Notes: generated by a model not told the origin, from the sequence alone. A stretch of 64,000 nucleotides of DNA from Terripilifer ovatus (GCA_029222685.1 JARHVB010000024.1:78046-142045), one strand, 5' to 3'; counted from the first letter of the stretch, positions 35,475 to 46,107 are shown. Program-made: numbers and translations.

Positions 35475-36539
35475 TCAGCTCGTTTCATGGGCTGGCGGCC
35501 GTCCATTGGCAGCGAGCAGCTTTCGCAGCTCGCGTATAGGCGGAAACACCTCCTGATTCCAGTCGCCGCCCTGGCTGTCATAGGCGGCCTGTTCCATCTC
35601 GACGATCGCGCAGTCCTCCGCGAAGACCCGGTTGGTGAACCACGCCAGCACCGGCCACGCGACATCGAGAAGGCCGGGTATTTTGGGCCGGCGCACCGAC
35701 AAGAGGATGAATGTGCGGTTCGACCGTTGCGCGGCGTCAACCGGCGTGTAGCCGAGCCAGACATGCAGCACGGGTTTGTCGCCTGCCGTCCAGAAACGGA
35801 GCGTTTGATAAGGATATTCAGTCCGGACCGTCATCAGGTCGCGGGAGTCGGCCGAGGCGCTGCGGAAGCTGCCGACGATGACTGTCTCGCCAAGCGGCGG
35901 CTTCTCATCCGGGCGGCGGAAGCTGAAATCGACCTCGAACCAGTCGGGGCCCGCGCGCCGTCCGCGATAGCGCGGCGCGACCTTGCCCGTCGTCCTTCGG
36001 TGCAGGAACTGATGGTTCATGTCCATCAGATTTTCGTGCATGAAGCTGTAGTGACAACGTACAATCTTGCCAAAGCGCCGGGTCTTATATGCGCGGTCCG
36101 CGGAGGCGCCGATCGTGCCGGGCGGAGCTTTCGGAGATCCCGCGCCCGGCCACACAAAAATCAGTCCGTTGCCCTCATGACATGGATAAGACCGTACGCC
36201 ATTGGGCAGCTTGTCCTTGCCGAGATAGGGCACGTCGACGCATCGGCCGGACGCATCGTAGCTCCAGCCGTGATAGCAGCAGCGCACGGTGCAATCGTTG
36301 ACGACGCCCTTGGACAGTGGCACCTGGCGATGGGCGCAACGGTCTTCGAGCGCAAAGACGGACCCCGCAGACGGGCGCACCAGCACGATCGGCTCGCCTG
36401 CGAAGCTGGTAGCGAAGGTCTTGCCCGGTTTGACCTCGCGCGACCATGCGACGGGATACCAATGATCGGGATGCGCCCCGATGGCGCGAAGATCGCCCGG
36501 CGCATCGGGCGCTGGCTCTTGTCCTGTATTACGCAGCAT
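35475..36539 (-). CDS. Rieske-type ring-hydroxylating oxygenase alpha subunit-like protein
   Basis: The Rieske [2Fe-2S] ligands are C68-x-H70 and C87-x2-H90, and the mononuclear iron site is D173/H176/H180 (NLMDMNHQFLH). The 354 aa length fits the monooxygenase/O-demethylase group. The substrate is unknown. It overlaps prpB by 11 bp and precedes queH by 28 bp, so it belongs to the prp operon; no reductase or ferredoxin gene lies nearby. Its presence in a methylcitrate operon is not explained by known biochemistry. A role in replacing a B12-dependent step is a guess from its neighbours. Confidence 0.88.
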   Translation of the reverse strand: MLRNTGQEPAPDAPGDLRAIGAHPDHWYPVAWSREVKPGKTFATSFAGEPIVLVRPSAGSVFALEDRCAHRQVPLSKGVVNDCTVRCCYHGWSYDASGRCVDVPYLGKDKLPNGVRSYPCHEGNGLIFVWPGAGSPKAPPGTIGASADRAYKTRRFGKIVRCHYSFMHENLMDMNHQFLHRRTTGKVAPRYRGRRAGPDWFEVDFSFRRPDEKPPLGETVIVGSFRSASADSRDLMTVRTEYPYQTLRFWTAGDKPVLHVWLGYTPVDAAQRSNRTFILLSVRRPKIPGLLDVAWPVLAWFTNRVFAEDCAIVEMEQAAYDSQGGDWNQEVFPPIRELRKLLAANGRPPAHETS

Positions 36540-37440
36540 CCGGAACGATGGTTTGCACGATCGAAGCGTCGAGCGCTTCGAAATCTTTCAGGCCAATGAA
36601 TTCATAAAGCTCGGCGCGGGTTTGCATATCGCCGAGCATCGTCTTGGCGCTGCCGTCCCGGCGCAGCGTGGCGTAAAGCTTCTGTTGCGCCTTGTTGGCC
36701 ACGCGCAAGGATGACACCGGCCAGATCACCATGCGGTAGCCCATGGATTCAAATTCGCTCGCGGTGAAGAACGGCGTCTTGCCGAACTCAGTCATGTTGG
36801 CAAGCAGCGGCACGCCTGGCATCCGCGCAGCAAACTCCTTGAACATCTCGGCCGTCGTGAGCGCTTCCGGGAAGATCGCATCGGCTCCCGCTTCCATGTA
36901 GAGCTTCGCGCGCGCAACCGCGCCGTCCACGCCCTCGCTTGCCGCCGCGTCGGTTCGGGCGATCAGATAAAGATGCCGCCGTGCTTTTGCCGCCGCCGCG
37001 ACCTTGGCCGCCATGTCATGGGTATCGGCGAGCTTCTTGTCGTTGAGATGGCCGCATTTCTTCGGCAGGAGCTGGTCCTCGATATGGACGGCCGCCGCGC
37101 CCGCATCTTCAAACGTGCGGACCATGTGCATGACGTTGAGCGCCTCGCCATAGCCGGTGTCGCCATCGACCAGCACCGGAAGGCCGCTTGCGCGTGCGAC
37201 CTGCCGGATGAAGAAAGCAACCTCATCGACGGTGATGATGCCAAGGTCCGGCAGGCCCATCGAGGCGGTCATCGCCGCGCCTGAAAGATAGAGCGCTTCG
37301 AAACCCGCCGCTTTCGCTTGAAGCGCGGCCATGCCGTTATGCGTGCCGGGTATCTGAAGAATACCTGCGCGCTCCATGCGGGTGCGAAAGCGCTGCCCGG
37401 CAGCCTCCGCCGGCAGATCGGCGGCGATGAGATACGGCAT
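36529..37440 (-). CDS. prpB: Methylisocitrate lyase PrpB
   Basis: Splits 2-methylisocitrate to pyruvate and succinate, the last step of the methylcitrate cycle for propionate. The catalytic KKCGH motif is at residues 127-131 and VDGDTGYGEALNV is the metal-binding loop, as in the isocitrate lyase/PEP mutase family. At 303 aa it is full length. It lies 11 bp after prpC and overlaps the Rieske gene. Confidence 0.95.
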   Translation of the reverse strand: MPYLIAADLPAEAAGQRFRTRMERAGILQIPGTHNGMAALQAKAAGFEALYLSGAAMTASMGLPDLGIITVDEVAFFIRQVARASGLPVLVDGDTGYGEALNVMHMVRTFEDAGAAAVHIEDQLLPKKCGHLNDKKLADTHDMAAKVAAAAKARRHLYLIARTDAAASEGVDGAVARAKLYMEAGADAIFPEALTTAEMFKEFAARMPGVPLLANMTEFGKTPFFTASEFESMGYRMVIWPVSSLRVANKAQQKLYATLRRDGSAKTMLGDMQTRAELYEFIGLKDFEALDASIVQTIVPDAA

Positions 37441-37451
37441 TACGGTTCCTT

Positions 37452-38633
37452 TCAGGCGGCGCGCTTGGAGGGCGCCACGCCGCGTTTCTCGATCGGCACG
37501 AACTCAAGGTTCTCCGGGCCGACATAGTTGGCGGTCGGGCGGATGATCTTGTTGTCCTGGCGCTGCTCGATCACATGCGCGCTCCAGCCCGAGGTGCGGG
37601 CGATGACGAACAGCGGCGTGAACATCGCCGTCGGTACGCCCAGCATGTGGTAGGACACGGCGCTGAACCAGTCGAGATTGGCGAACATCTTCTTGCTTTC
37701 GGCCATCACCGCCTCGATCCGGTCCGCGATCTCGAACATCTTCATGCTGCCGACTTCCACCGAAAGATTTCGTGCGACCTCCTTGATGATGCGGTTGCGC
37801 GGATCGGCGACGGTATAAACGGGATGTCCGAAGCCGATCACGATCTCTTTGGCCGCGACGCGGCGGCGGATATCGGCTTCGGCTTCATCGGCACCCGCGT
37901 ATCGCTTCTGCACCTCGAAGGCGACCTCATTCGCGCCGCCATGCTTGGGGCCGCGCAGCGCGCCAATCGCGCCCGCGATGGCCGAATAAATATCGGCGCC
38001 GGTGCCTGCGATGCAGCGCGCGGTGAAGGTCGAGGCGTTGAACTCATGCTCGGCATAGAGATTGAGCGAGGTATGCATCGCCCGCACATGCGGCTCGCTC
38101 GGCGCGGTGCCGTGAAGGAGATGCAGGAAATGCCCGCCGATGCTGTCATCGTCAGTCTCGACCTCGATGCGGCGGCCGTTATGGGCGAAGTGATGCCAGT
38201 AAAGCAGCATCGAACCGAGCGAAGCCATCAGGCGATCGGCGATATCGCGCGCGCCGGCATGGTTGTGGTCATGCGCTTCCGGCAACACGCAGCCGAGCGT
38301 GGATACACCGGAACGCATGACATCCATCGGATGCGCCGCCGCAGGCAGGGCTTCCAAGGTGGCGCGCACGGCAGCCGGCAAGCCGCGCAGGCTCTTGAGC
38401 TTTGCCTTATAGGCGCTGAGTTCAGCCGCCGTCGGCAGCGTGCCATGCACGAGGAGATGCGCGATTTCTTCGAAAGTGCAGGTCTCGGCAACATCGAGAA
38501 TGTCATAGCCGCGGTAGTGCAGGTCGTTGCCGGTACGGCCAACCGTGCAAAGCGCGGTGTTCCCGGCGACGATGCCGGAGAGCGCCACCGACTTCTTGGG
38601 CGGCGCGTTGGTGCGGGTCAGTTGTTCAGCCAT
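37452..38633 (-). CDS. prpC: 2-methylcitrate synthase PrpC
   Basis: Condenses propionyl-CoA and oxaloacetate. Citrate-synthase family motifs: [14 protein letters not shown] near the N-terminus, the catalytic His region [13 protein letters not shown] and [15 protein letters not shown], and the Asp region later. The ATG at 38633 starts MAEQLTRTN; the frame is open upstream into prpD but with no better start. It is 393 aa, normal for PrpC. It starts 10 bp after prpD. Confidence 0.95.
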   Translation of the reverse strand: MAEQLTRTNAPPKKSVALSGIVAGNTALCTVGRTGNDLHYRGYDILDVAETCTFEEIAHLLVHGTLPTAAELSAYKAKLKSLRGLPAAVRATLEALPAAAHPMDVMRSGVSTLGCVLPEAHDHNHAGARDIADRLMASLGSMLLYWHHFAHNGRRIEVETDDDSIGGHFLHLLHGTAPSEPHVRAMHTSLNLYAEHEFNASTFTARCIAGTGADIYSAIAGAIGALRGPKHGGANEVAFEVQKRYAGADEAEADIRRRVAAKEIVIGFGHPVYTVADPRNRIIKEVARNLSVEVGSMKMFEIADRIEAVMAESKKMFANLDWFSAVSYHMLGVPTAMFTPLFVIARTSGWSAHVIEQRQDNKIIRPTANYVGPENLEFVPIEKRGVAPSKRAA

Positions 38634-38643
38634 GGTACCCCCC

Positions 38644-40200
38644 TTATTCGCCGACGACCGAAAGGCCGCGCGTTGCGCCGCCGTGCTCATCGCGCCAGTC
38701 GAAAATCCCCGTCGCCTTGGTCGAGCCAAGCAGCGACGGCTCGACCGTGAAGGTCAGCCCCGCAAGATCGTCAGCTTTCAGTTTCGGCAGCCGCTCGATC
38801 AGGCCAAGGAAACGATCCTGTTCGTGCGGCGTGACGATGCCTTCCGCGAGCGTGCGGAATTTGGCGATGTATTGTTCGCGGCCAAAGGGACGCGCGCCGA
38901 GCGGATGCGCATCGGCCACCGCGATCTCGTCGGTGATGACCGAACCGTCGTTGAGCGTGACGACCACCTTGCCGCCGAACGCCTTCTCCTTGGGATCGTG
39001 GCTGTGATAGCGCCGTGTCCATTCGGGATCTTCGACGGTCGAAACCTTGTGCCAGAGCGCGACGGTGCCGGGGCGCTGTGCGCGCTCCGAAGCATACGAG
39101 CGCTCGTGATGCCAGCCGCCATCCTCGAGCGCGACGGCGAAGATGTACATGATGGAATGATCGAGCGTTTCGCGGCTCGCCTTAGGGTCCATCTTCTGCG
39201 GATCGTTCGCCCCGGTGCCGATCACATAATGGGTGTGATGGCTTGTGTGGATGACGATGCTTTTCACCCTGGATAGGTCGCCGACCTTGGGCCCCATCCG
39301 CCGCGCGAGGTCGATCAGCGCCTGGCTCTGGTATTCGGCCGAATGCTCCTTGGTGTAGGTGTCGAGGATCGCGCGCTTGGGCTCGCCCTTCTCCGGCAGC
39401 GGCACCTGATATTCCACCTTGGGACCGCCAAGCAGATAGGCGATGAATCCGTCTTCACCTTCCCAGGCGGGCGACGGCGCGCCTTCGCCGCGCATGACGC
39501 GATCGACTGCCTCGATTGCCATCTTGCCTGCAAAGGCGGGCGCATAGGCTTTCCAGCTTGAGATTTGGCCCTTGCGCGACTGGCGCGTCGTCGTCGTGAC
39601 ATGCAGCGCCTGCTGCACGGCCTGATAGATCGTCTCGGTTGGCAAGTTCAGAAGCGTTCCGATGCCCGCGGCCGCCGAAGGCCCGAGATGCGCGATATGA
39701 TCGATCTTATGTTCGTGGAGGCAGATGCCCGTCACGAGATCGACCTGGATTTCATAGCCGGTCGCAAGGCCGCGCAGAAGCGCCGCGCCATCAAGGCCGC
39801 AATGCTGCGCAACCGCCAGCACGGGCGGGATGTTGTCGCCGGGATGCGAATAATCCGCCGCGAGATACGTGTCGTGAAAATCAAGCTCGCGCACGGCAAC
39901 GCCGTTGGCCCAGGCCGCCCATTCCGGCGAAAGCCGCCGGTGCTGTGACAGGCCGAATACCGTGGCGCCCGGTTTGAACGGATGCGCGTTCGCCTGCGCG
40001 CGTGCGCTTGCCACCGGCCGCCGCGACAGGGATGCCGCCGCCACCGCCGCATTGTCGATAAGGCGGTTGCCGATCATCTCGATCACAGCCGGGCTGACGG
40101 GAACAGGATCGGCCGCGACCTCGGCGATCTTCCAGGCGAGTTGCGCTGCCCGCGGCAGGTTGTCGGCGGATTTATGCGTGCGGACGGAATGCAGCTTCAC
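38644..40200 (-). CDS. prpD: 2-methylcitrate dehydratase PrpD
   Basis: Dehydrates 2-methylcitrate to 2-methylaconitate in the methylcitrate cycle. MmgE/PrpD family motifs: [20 protein letters not shown], the catalytic region [19 protein letters not shown] and [24 protein letters not shown] at 40200 (VKLHSVRTH) overlaps the thioesterase stop by 4 bp (GTGA); the frame is open much further upstream, but that part only shadows the thioesterase and regulator. It has 518 aa. No acnD/prpF pair is present, as expected with PrpD. Confidence 0.95.
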   Translation of the reverse strand: MKLHSVRTHKSADNLPRAAQLAWKIAEVAADPVPVSPAVIEMIGNRLIDNAAVAAASLSRRPVASARAQANAHPFKPGATVFGLSQHRRLSPEWAAWANGVAVRELDFHDTYLAADYSHPGDNIPPVLAVAQHCGLDGAALLRGLATGYEIQVDLVTGICLHEHKIDHIAHLGPSAAAGIGTLLNLPTETIYQAVQQALHVTTTTRQSRKGQISSWKAYAPAFAGKMAIEAVDRVMRGEGAPSPAWEGEDGFIAYLLGGPKVEYQVPLPEKGEPKRAILDTYTKEHSAEYQSQALIDLARRMGPKVGDLSRVKSIVIHTSHHTHYVIGTGANDPQKMDPKASRETLDHSIMYIFAVALEDGGWHHERSYASERAQRPGTVALWHKVSTVEDPEWTRRYHSHDPKEKAFGGKVVVTLNDGSVITDEIAVADAHPLGARPFGREQYIAKFRTLAEGIVTPHEQDRFLGLIERLPKLKADDLAGLTFTVEPSLLGSTKATGIFDWRDEHGGATRGLSVVGE

Positions 40201-40625
40201 GACGGGATTTCCTCCGGGGTGGGAATGGACGGCCACGGCAAGACGGGCACGGGATTGCCCGTGCCGTTCACCGCGACCATTTCGAACGAGCCGCGGAGCG
40301 CAAGGCGCCGCTTGCCTGTAGTGAGTTCTTCCGAGATGGCATCGACCGCGACGGTCATGGACGAACGCCCGACACGCGTGACGCGCGCGGTCAGTTCGAT
40401 GAGCTCGCCGACGCGCACCGGAACGTGGAATTCGACTTTCTCGGAGCGCGCCATGACGACGGGCACCCGCGCGCGGCGCGTCGCCGCGACAAAGGCCGCC
40501 TTGCCCATGAGGCTGAGGGCGTTTCCGCCGAACAGCGTGCCGTAATGGTTCGCCTGTTCGGGGAAGATCATCTCGACGAAGCGCGTTTCGCTGGTCGGAG
40601 GTGTGTCCGGCGCGAGGGCCGTCAT
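40197..40625 (-). CDS. Acyl-CoA thioesterase (hotdog fold)
   Basis: Hydrolyses acyl-CoA to free acid and CoA. The hotdog signature is [23 protein letters not shown] with the later [20 protein letters not shown]. It has 142 aa from the ATG at 40625. As the first gene of the prp operon it may relieve propionyl-CoA build-up or act on a cycle intermediate; that is inference. It faces the ScfR regulator gene with TTTGCAAAG-type sites between. Confidence 0.87.
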   Translation of the reverse strand: MTALAPDTPPTSETRFVEMIFPEQANHYGTLFGGNALSLMGKAAFVAATRRARVPVVMARSEKVEFHVPVRVGELIELTARVTRVGRSSMTVAVDAISEELTTGKRRLALRGSFEMVAVNGTGNPVPVLPWPSIPTPEEIPS

Positions 40626-40675
40626 GCTGATGTGCTCCCGCTGGCCGCTTGCGTTCGCGACCGTCCTTCGCAATA

Positions 40676-40757
40676 TTTGCAAGGCGGACACAGCGTAAAG
40701 GGCTGAAGTTGCGGAGTTTTGCGAAGCAGTTCCGACAGATTTGCAAAGTCTGCGAAG
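40676..40757. promoter_or_regulatory. Candidate ScfR/PccR operators between the prp operon and its regulator
   Basis: TTTGCAAGG (40676-40684), TTTGCGAAG (40718-40726) and a tandem pair TTTGCAAAG-TCTGCGAAG (40740-40757). ScfR/PccR and RamB regulators bind TTTGCAAA-type repeats, so these are the expected operators. They would control both the leftward prp operon and the rightward regulator gene. Confidence 0.72.
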
Positions 40758-40770
40758 GTATGGAGCTCCG

Positions 40771-42195
40771 ATGAAGAAAGCCTTCATGGGCGTGCGGCTG
40801 AAGCGCCTGCGCGAGGAACGGGGGATGACGCAGCAGGCGCTGGCCTCCGCCATCGGCCTGTCGCTGAGCTATCTGAACCAGATCGAGAACAACCAGCGGC
40901 CCCTTACGGTGCCGGTGCTGCTGAAGCTCAATGCCGCATTCGGCATCGACGTGCAGCTCTTCTCGGAAGACGACGAGGCGCGGCTGATCGGCGATCTCAA
41001 GGAGGCGCTGTCCGATCCGGTCATCGGCGAAGCGATCGTCACCGCCGAATTGCGGGCGCTTGCTTCCAACATGCCAGCCGTGGGCCGCGCCTTCGTGTCG
41101 CTCCATCGGCGTTATCGCCGCGCGATCGAACAATCGGCGGCGCTCGCGGTCCGGCTCGGCGATGACCGGCAGGACCGTGCCGTCTCGGCGGTATCGACGC
41201 CGTTCGAGGAAGTGCGCGACTTCTTCTATGCGCGACACAATTACATCGCCGAGCTGGATGAAGAAGCCGAGCGCATCGCGCGCGAAGAAAATCTTCCGCC
41301 CGGCAACATGGCCGCCGCGTTGATGGCGCGGCTATCCACGCGCCATGGCGTCCGTGTGCTGGTCGCGGCCTCCGAAGATGGATCGCAGGACGCACAGCGA
41401 AGGTTCGATCAAAGCGCGGGCGTGTTGCGTCTTTCACGGCGCCTGCGCTCCGGCCAGCAAGCCTTCCAGATGGCAACGCAGCTAGCCTTCCTCGAACAGA
41501 GCGAAACCATCAATGCCATCGTGGCCGCGGGGTCTTTTGCCGATGATGAATCCCGCCGCCTCGCGCGCATCGGCCTTGCCAATTATTTCGCGGGGGCGCT
41601 GCTGTTGCCGTACTCGGCCTTCCGCGACATGGCGGAAGCATGCCGCTACGACATCGATCTTCTCGGCCAGACTTTCGGTGTCGGGTTCGAGACGGCGTGC
41701 CACCGGCTCAGCACGCTTCAGCGGCCCGGCGCACGCGGCGTCCCGTTTTTCTTCATCCGCGTCGATCGCGCGGGCAACATCTCCAAGCGCCAGTCGGCGA
41801 CCGATTTTCACTTCTCGCGCATCGGCGGCACCTGCCCGCTCTGGAACGTCTATGAAGCCTTCGCGCAGCCGGACCGCATCCTGACGCAGCTCGCCCGCAT
41901 GCCAGACGAGCGCACCTATCTCTGGGTGGCGCGCGCCGTCTCGCACGGCCAGGGCGGGTATCATGCGCCGCGCAAGACCTTCGCCATTGCGCTCGGCTGC
42001 GATCTCCAGCATGCGGGCCGTCTCGTCTATTCGGACGGCCTCGATCTCACCAACCCCATGGCCGCGACGCCTATCGGCGCGGGTTGCCGGATTTGCGAAA
42101 GGACCAATTGCCCACAGCGCGCCTTTCCGCCGGTGGGCCGCCACCTTCACGCCGATGAAAACCGCAGCGCCTTTGCACCCTACGCCGCGAGTTGA
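40771..42195 (+). CDS. ScfR/PccR-type short-chain fatty acyl-CoA regulator (XRE family)
   Basis: Regulator of propionyl-CoA or acetate metabolism. The N-terminal XRE helix-turn-helix ([34 protein letters not shown]) is followed by an IrrE-like/DUF2083 effector region ([21 protein letters not shown]) and a C-terminal Cys group ([16 protein letters not shown]). The ATG at 40771 follows GGAG. It has 474 aa. It is divergent from the prp operon, and its family is known to control propionate genes through TTTGCAAA sites. Confidence 0.92.
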   Translation: MKKAFMGVRLKRLREERGMTQQALASAIGLSLSYLNQIENNQRPLTVPVLLKLNAAFGIDVQLFSEDDEARLIGDLKEALSDPVIGEAIVTAELRALASNMPAVGRAFVSLHRRYRRAIEQSAALAVRLGDDRQDRAVSAVSTPFEEVRDFFYARHNYIAELDEEAERIAREENLPPGNMAAALMARLSTRHGVRVLVAASEDGSQDAQRRFDQSAGVLRLSRRLRSGQQAFQMATQLAFLEQSETINAIVAAGSFADDESRRLARIGLANYFAGALLLPYSAFRDMAEACRYDIDLLGQTFGVGFETACHRLSTLQRPGARGVPFFFIRVDRAGNISKRQSATDFHFSRIGGTCPLWNVYEAFAQPDRILTQLARMPDERTYLWVARAVSHGQGGYHAPRKTFAIALGCDLQHAGRLVYSDGLDLTNPMAATPIGAGCRICERTNCPQRAFPPVGRHLHADENRSAFAPYAAS

Positions 42196-42256
42196 CCCGG
42201 ATGACGCCCGGCGGGAGAGTGCGCGCCCTCATGAATGAAGCTGCTGGAAGAACCGC

Positions 42257-42805
42257 GTGAGCGTCGCCGCCCTGCATAGCCGCTATGTCACCATCGATGA
42301 TGGCGCGGCCGGAATTGTATTGAGCTTCACGCCGCCGCGCGAATTGACGCTTGGCTCCGCGCGCCGCGCGCGGGAAGCCCGCCGCCGGGTTGCGGGCCTG
42401 CTGCGACGGCACCGGCTCAAGGTATCGGCGAAGGAAGAAGGCATCCGGACCACGATCCCGCCGCAGGCCACTATCGATCTCGTTGATCTTCTGTCCGCCA
42501 TCGATGAAGCACTGGATGCCTTCCGGCAGGAGCGTCTTTATCCAAAGGTCGTTGAGGAGATTCTGGAGATCACACCGCGCGAGCGGCGGCGCTGGACAAA
42601 GGACGGACGGCTTCCCAAGTCAGGCACAGGCTCCTTCCGCCGTGGCCAGCAGTCGATCCATTTTGCGCTGCATCCGCCCCAGGAAATCGCGCGCCTGTCG
42701 AATAACCCTGGGATCATCGTGGCTTGGCGGAAAGCCGATGCGCAGGGTTCCGGAGCGGCTGTGAATTATGAGAATTCAGTGACGACGGTCGAAACGATTT
42801 ATTGA
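42257..42805 (+). CDS. Hypothetical protein between the regulator and the riboswitch
   Basis: Not recognised. The GTG at 42257 gives 182 aa. The first half is rich in Arg/Ala (REARRRVAGLLRRHRLKV), and ERRRWTKDGRLPKSGTGSFRRGQQ could bind nucleic acid. No membrane spans. Its stop codon overlaps the TTGACA box of the riboswitch promoter. It may be an extra regulator, but nothing shows this. Confidence 0.55.
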   Translation: MSVAALHSRYVTIDDGAAGIVLSFTPPRELTLGSARRAREARRRVAGLLRRHRLKVSAKEEGIRTTIPPQATIDLVDLLSAIDEALDAFRQERLYPKVVEEILEITPRERRRWTKDGRLPKSGTGSFRRGQQSIHFALHPPQEIARLSNNPGIIVAWRKADAQGSGAAVNYENSVTTVETIY

Positions 42806-42829
42806 CACCGAGTCGTATAAAACTACTAG
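42802..42829 (+). promoter_or_regulatory. Promoter candidate for nrdAB
   Basis: TTGACA (42802-42807) followed after 16 bp by TACTAG (42824-42829), then the riboswitch. The -35 is perfect and the -10 weak. The AT-rich stretch GTATAAAACTACTAG supports a promoter here. Confidence 0.5.
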
Positions 42830-42833
42830 ATAT

Positions 42834-43033
42834 GGTGGTCACGGTTCTCCCGAGTCGCAATATCGGGAGCTAAGAGGGAAGCCGGTGCGCCTATGTTTTG
42901 GGCAAAGCCGGTGCTGCCCCCGCAACTGTAAGCGGAGAGCTGAAGTCCACGTTTTACGTCACTGGAATCGCACGATTTCGGGAAGACCGGACGGATGCTA
43001 AGACCCGCGAGCCAGGAGACCTGCCGCGACACC
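42834..43033 (+). promoter_or_regulatory. Cobalamin (adenosylcobalamin) riboswitch
   Basis: The leader contains the conserved elements in order: AAGAGGGAAGCCGGTG, the core GCCCCCGCAACTGTAAGCGG (42916-42935), CACTGG, GGGAAGACCGG and the B12 box AGCCAGGAGACCTGCC (43010-43025). The ends GGTG (42834) and CACC (to 43033) close the P1 stem. Cobalamin normally turns the downstream gene off. A hairpin that could mask the ribosome site follows before nrdA. Confidence 0.95.
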
Positions 43034-43118
43034 AGAAACGTCCCTGGGCGGGGTGTCCCGGTGGTCGCGTGGCAGGTTGCGGCATCCGCCGCTCCTCTTC
43101 CTGCATGCGCCTCCGCTT

Positions 43119-43148
43119 AGACCCCGGCCCGCAACAACCACGGGGTCT
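43119..43148 (+). promoter_or_regulatory. Stem masking the nrdA ribosome-binding region
   Basis: AGACCCCG (43119-43126) pairs exactly with CGGGGTCT (43141-43148), leaving a 14-nt loop; the right arm lies 7 nt upstream of the nrdA ATG and holds the only Shine-Dalgarno-like GGGG. No T run follows, so this looks like a translational rather than a transcriptional switch. Confidence 0.65.
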
Positions 43149-43155
43149 TGAGCCA

Positions 43156-46107
43156 ATGTCTCTCGGAACGGAAACTGCCGCTGCCGCGCGTGTCGTGCGT
43201 TTGTCTAACCCTGCCGCTTCGGCTTCGCCCGCAAGCGAGCCGGGCTATCAGGTCATTCGCCGCAACGGATCGGTTTCGCCCTTCGACGCCTCCAAGATCA
43301 CCGTCGCCCTGACCAAGGCGTTTCTTGCGGTCGAGGGCAGCAGCGCCGCGGCGTCGCGGCGCGTCCATGACGTGGTGGCTGAGCTGACCGATCAGATCGT
43401 CGCCAGCCTGACGCGCCGCGCCGATGCCGGGCGCACCTTCCATATCGAGGACATCCAGGATCAGGCCGAACTCGCGCTGATGCGAAGCGAGCATCACAAG
43501 GTCGCGCGCGCCTATGTGCTGTACCGCGAGGATCGCGCGCGCGAACGCGCCAAGGCGGAGACAAAGACCAAAGGCAAAGCGGCCACCGCCACGCCGTCCC
43601 TGCATATGAAGACCGCCGATGGCACGCTGGTGCCGCTCGACAGCAAGCGCCTCGCCGCCGTGGTCGAGGAAGCGTCCGCCGGGCTTGACGGTGTCTCGGC
43701 CGAAGCCATCCTGACAGAGGCCCAGCGCAATCTTTATGACGGCATCAGCGTGGATGAGCTGGCGCTGGCGCCGATCCTTGCCGCGCGCACCCTCGTCGAG
43801 ACCGATCCCGATTACGCCAAGGCCAGCGCGCGGCTTCTGTTGGACAAGCTGCGCCGCGAAGCCCTGAGCTTCGTGATGGGCCAGCCCGAACAGGCGACGC
43901 AGGCCGAAATGGCCGGGCGTTATGCGGAATATTTCCGCGCCTATGTGCAGACCGGCATCACGAATGAATTGCTCGATCCTGAAATCGGCCGCTTCGACCT
44001 TGCGCGTCTCGCCGAAGCCCTCAAGCCCGAGCGCGACCTGCAATTCGACTACCTTGGCCTCCAGACGCTCTACGACCGCTATTTCCTGCATGCGCGCGGC
44101 ACGCGGTTCGAACTGCCGCAAGCCTTCTTCATGCGCGTCGCCTGCGGCCTAGCCTTGCGTGAAATCGACCGTGAAGGAAAGGCGATCGAGTTCTATAACT
44201 TGCTTTCGAGCTTCGATTTCATGGCATCGACGCCGACGCTGTTCAACGCCGGCACGCTGCGCTCGCAGCTCTCATCCTGCTTCCTCACCACCGTCGCCGA
44301 CGATCTCGACGGCATCTTCAAAGCCATCAAGGACAATGCGCTGCTCTCCAAATACGCGGGCGGGCTCGGCAACGACTGGACGCGCGTGCGCGGCCTTGGT
44401 GCGCATATCAAGGGCACCAATGGCGAAAGCCAGGGCGTGGTGCCATTCCTGAAAGTCGCCAACGATACCGCGATTGCCGTCAACCAGGGCGGCAAGCGCA
44501 AGGGCGCGGTCTGCGCCTATCTCGAAACCTGGCATGTGGACATCGAGGAGTTCCTCGACCTTCGCAAGAACACAGGCGACGATCGCCGCCGCACCCATGA
44601 CATGAACACAGCCAATTGGGTGCCGGACCTCTTCATGCAGCGCGTGGAAGAAGATGGCGCCTGGACGCTGTTCTCCCCGGACGAAACCCCCGACCTCCAC
44701 GATCTCACCGGCAAGGCCTTTGCCGAGCGTTACGCCTTCTATGAAGCCAGATCCGCGCGCGGTGAAATGCGCGTGACCAGGCAGCTTCGCGCTGTCGACC
44801 TTTGGCGCAAGATGCTCACCATGCTGTTCGAGACGGGGCATCCGTGGATCACCTTCAAGGACCCGTGCAATCTCCGCTCGCCGCAGCAGCATTGCGGCGT
44901 CGTGCATTCGTCCAACCTTTGCACCGAGATCACGCTCAACACCTCGAACACGGAAGTTGCGGTCTGCAACCTCGGCTCGGTCAACCTCGTCAACCACATC
45001 GCGGACGGCAAGCTCGACCACGAGCATCTTGCGCGCACCGTGACGACCGCGATGCGGATGCTCGACAACGTCCTCGACGTGAATTTTTACACCATCCCCG
45101 AAGCGCGCAATTCCAACCTGCGCCATCGGCCGGTCGGGCTCGGCATCATGGGCTTCCAGGACGTGCTCAACATCCTCCGGCTGCCCTACGCCTCGGACGG
45201 AGCGGTCGCCTTCGCCGACGAAAGCATGGAGGCGATTTCCTATTGGGCGATTTCGGGGTCCGTCGATCTTGCGGCCGAGCGCGGGCGCTATCCGTCCTAT
45301 GAGGGATCGCTTTGGTCCAAGGGAATCCTGCCGCTCGATTCCATCAAGATCGTTGATGAGGCGCGCGGCGCGCCGGTCGATCTCGACCGTGGGAGTCGCC
45401 TCGATTGGGATACCTTGCGTCAGCGCGTGATGACCGTCGGCATGCGCAACTCCAACACCATGGCGATCGCGCCGACCGCCACGATCTCGAATATCTGCGC
45501 CGTCTCGCAGTCAATCGAGCCCGCCTACCAAAATCTCTACGTCAAATCCAACATGTCCGGGGACTTTACGGTCGTGAACGCCTACCTCGTGCGCGATCTC
45601 AAGAGCCGCGGGCTGTGGGATGAGGTCATGATATCAGATTTGAAGTATTTCGACGGAAGCCTCGGCCAGATCGATCGCGTGCCGGACGATTTGAAGGCGC
45701 TCTATGCGACCGCCTTCGAGATTGACTCGGCATGGCTCATCGACGCTGCGGCCCGGCGTCAGAAATGGATCGACCAATCGCAGTCGCTCAATCTCTACAT
45801 CGCCAATCCCTCGGGCAAGAAGCTCGACACGCTCTATCGCCATGCGTGGAAGCGGGGCCTCAAGACCACCTACTATCTGCGCTCGCGCTCCGCGACGCAT
45901 GTCGAGAAATCCACGCTGAAAGGCACCGATGGCAAGCTCAACGCCGTCTCGGCTTCCGTGCCGGCCGCCGCTCCGACCAATGGCCATGCGAACGGGCATG
46001 CCAACGGCCACACGAACGGTCATGCGAACGGAAACGGTCATGCCCAGGTAGAAGCCTGGGGCAAGGCCTGCTCGATCGACGACCCCGACTGCGAAGCCTG
46101 CCAGTAA
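43156..46107 (+). CDS. nrdA: Ribonucleoside-diphosphate reductase alpha subunit NrdA (class I)
   Basis: Makes deoxynucleotides aerobically without B12. Two ATP-cone-like regions occupy about residues 29-135 and 150-240. Catalytic Cys residues appear in [14 protein letters not shown] and [11 protein letters not shown], and the C-terminal redox pair is [12 protein letters not shown]. The ATG at 43156 is chosen since the frame further upstream only reads through the riboswitch. It is 983 aa. Before the C-terminal Cys lies a low-complexity linker of [11 protein letters not shown] repeats (about 45978-46050). It is followed by nrdB after 26 bp. Confidence 0.96.
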   Translation: MSLGTETAAAARVVRLSNPAASASPASEPGYQVIRRNGSVSPFDASKITVALTKAFLAVEGSSAAASRRVHDVVAELTDQIVASLTRRADAGRTFHIEDIQDQAELALMRSEHHKVARAYVLYREDRARERAKAETKTKGKAATATPSLHMKTADGTLVPLDSKRLAAVVEEASAGLDGVSAEAILTEAQRNLYDGISVDELALAPILAARTLVETDPDYAKASARLLLDKLRREALSFVMGQPEQATQAEMAGRYAEYFRAYVQTGITNELLDPEIGRFDLARLAEALKPERDLQFDYLGLQTLYDRYFLHARGTRFELPQAFFMRVACGLALREIDREGKAIEFYNLLSSFDFMASTPTLFNAGTLRSQLSSCFLTTVADDLDGIFKAIKDNALLSKYAGGLGNDWTRVRGLGAHIKGTNGESQGVVPFLKVANDTAIAVNQGGKRKGAVCAYLETWHVDIEEFLDLRKNTGDDRRRTHDMNTANWVPDLFMQRVEEDGAWTLFSPDETPDLHDLTGKAFAERYAFYEARSARGEMRVTRQLRAVDLWRKMLTMLFETGHPWITFKDPCNLRSPQQHCGVVHSSNLCTEITLNTSNTEVAVCNLGSVNLVNHIADGKLDHEHLARTVTTAMRMLDNVLDVNFYTIPEARNSNLRHRPVGLGIMGFQDVLNILRLPYASDGAVAFADESMEAISYWAISGSVDLAAERGRYPSYEGSLWSKGILPLDSIKIVDEARGAPVDLDRGSRLDWDTLRQRVMTVGMRNSNTMAIAPTATISNICAVSQSIEPAYQNLYVKSNMSGDFTVVNAYLVRDLKSRGLWDEVMISDLKYFDGSLGQIDRVPDDLKALYATAFEIDSAWLIDAAARRQKWIDQSQSLNLYIANPSGKKLDTLYRHAWKRGLKTTYYLRSRSATHVEKSTLKGTDGKLNAVSASVPAAAPTNGHANGHANGHTNGHANGNGHAQVEAWGKACSIDDPDCEACQ

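Noticed and set aside
40201..41238. N-terminal extension of PrpD
   Set aside because: The frame is open, but this part lies antisense to the regulator gene and overlaps the thioesterase; PrpD starts at the GTG at 40200.
42898..43155. N-terminal extension of NrdA through the riboswitch
   Set aside because: The frame is open by chance across the aptamer; structured RNA elements cover it, and the protein homology starts only after 43156.
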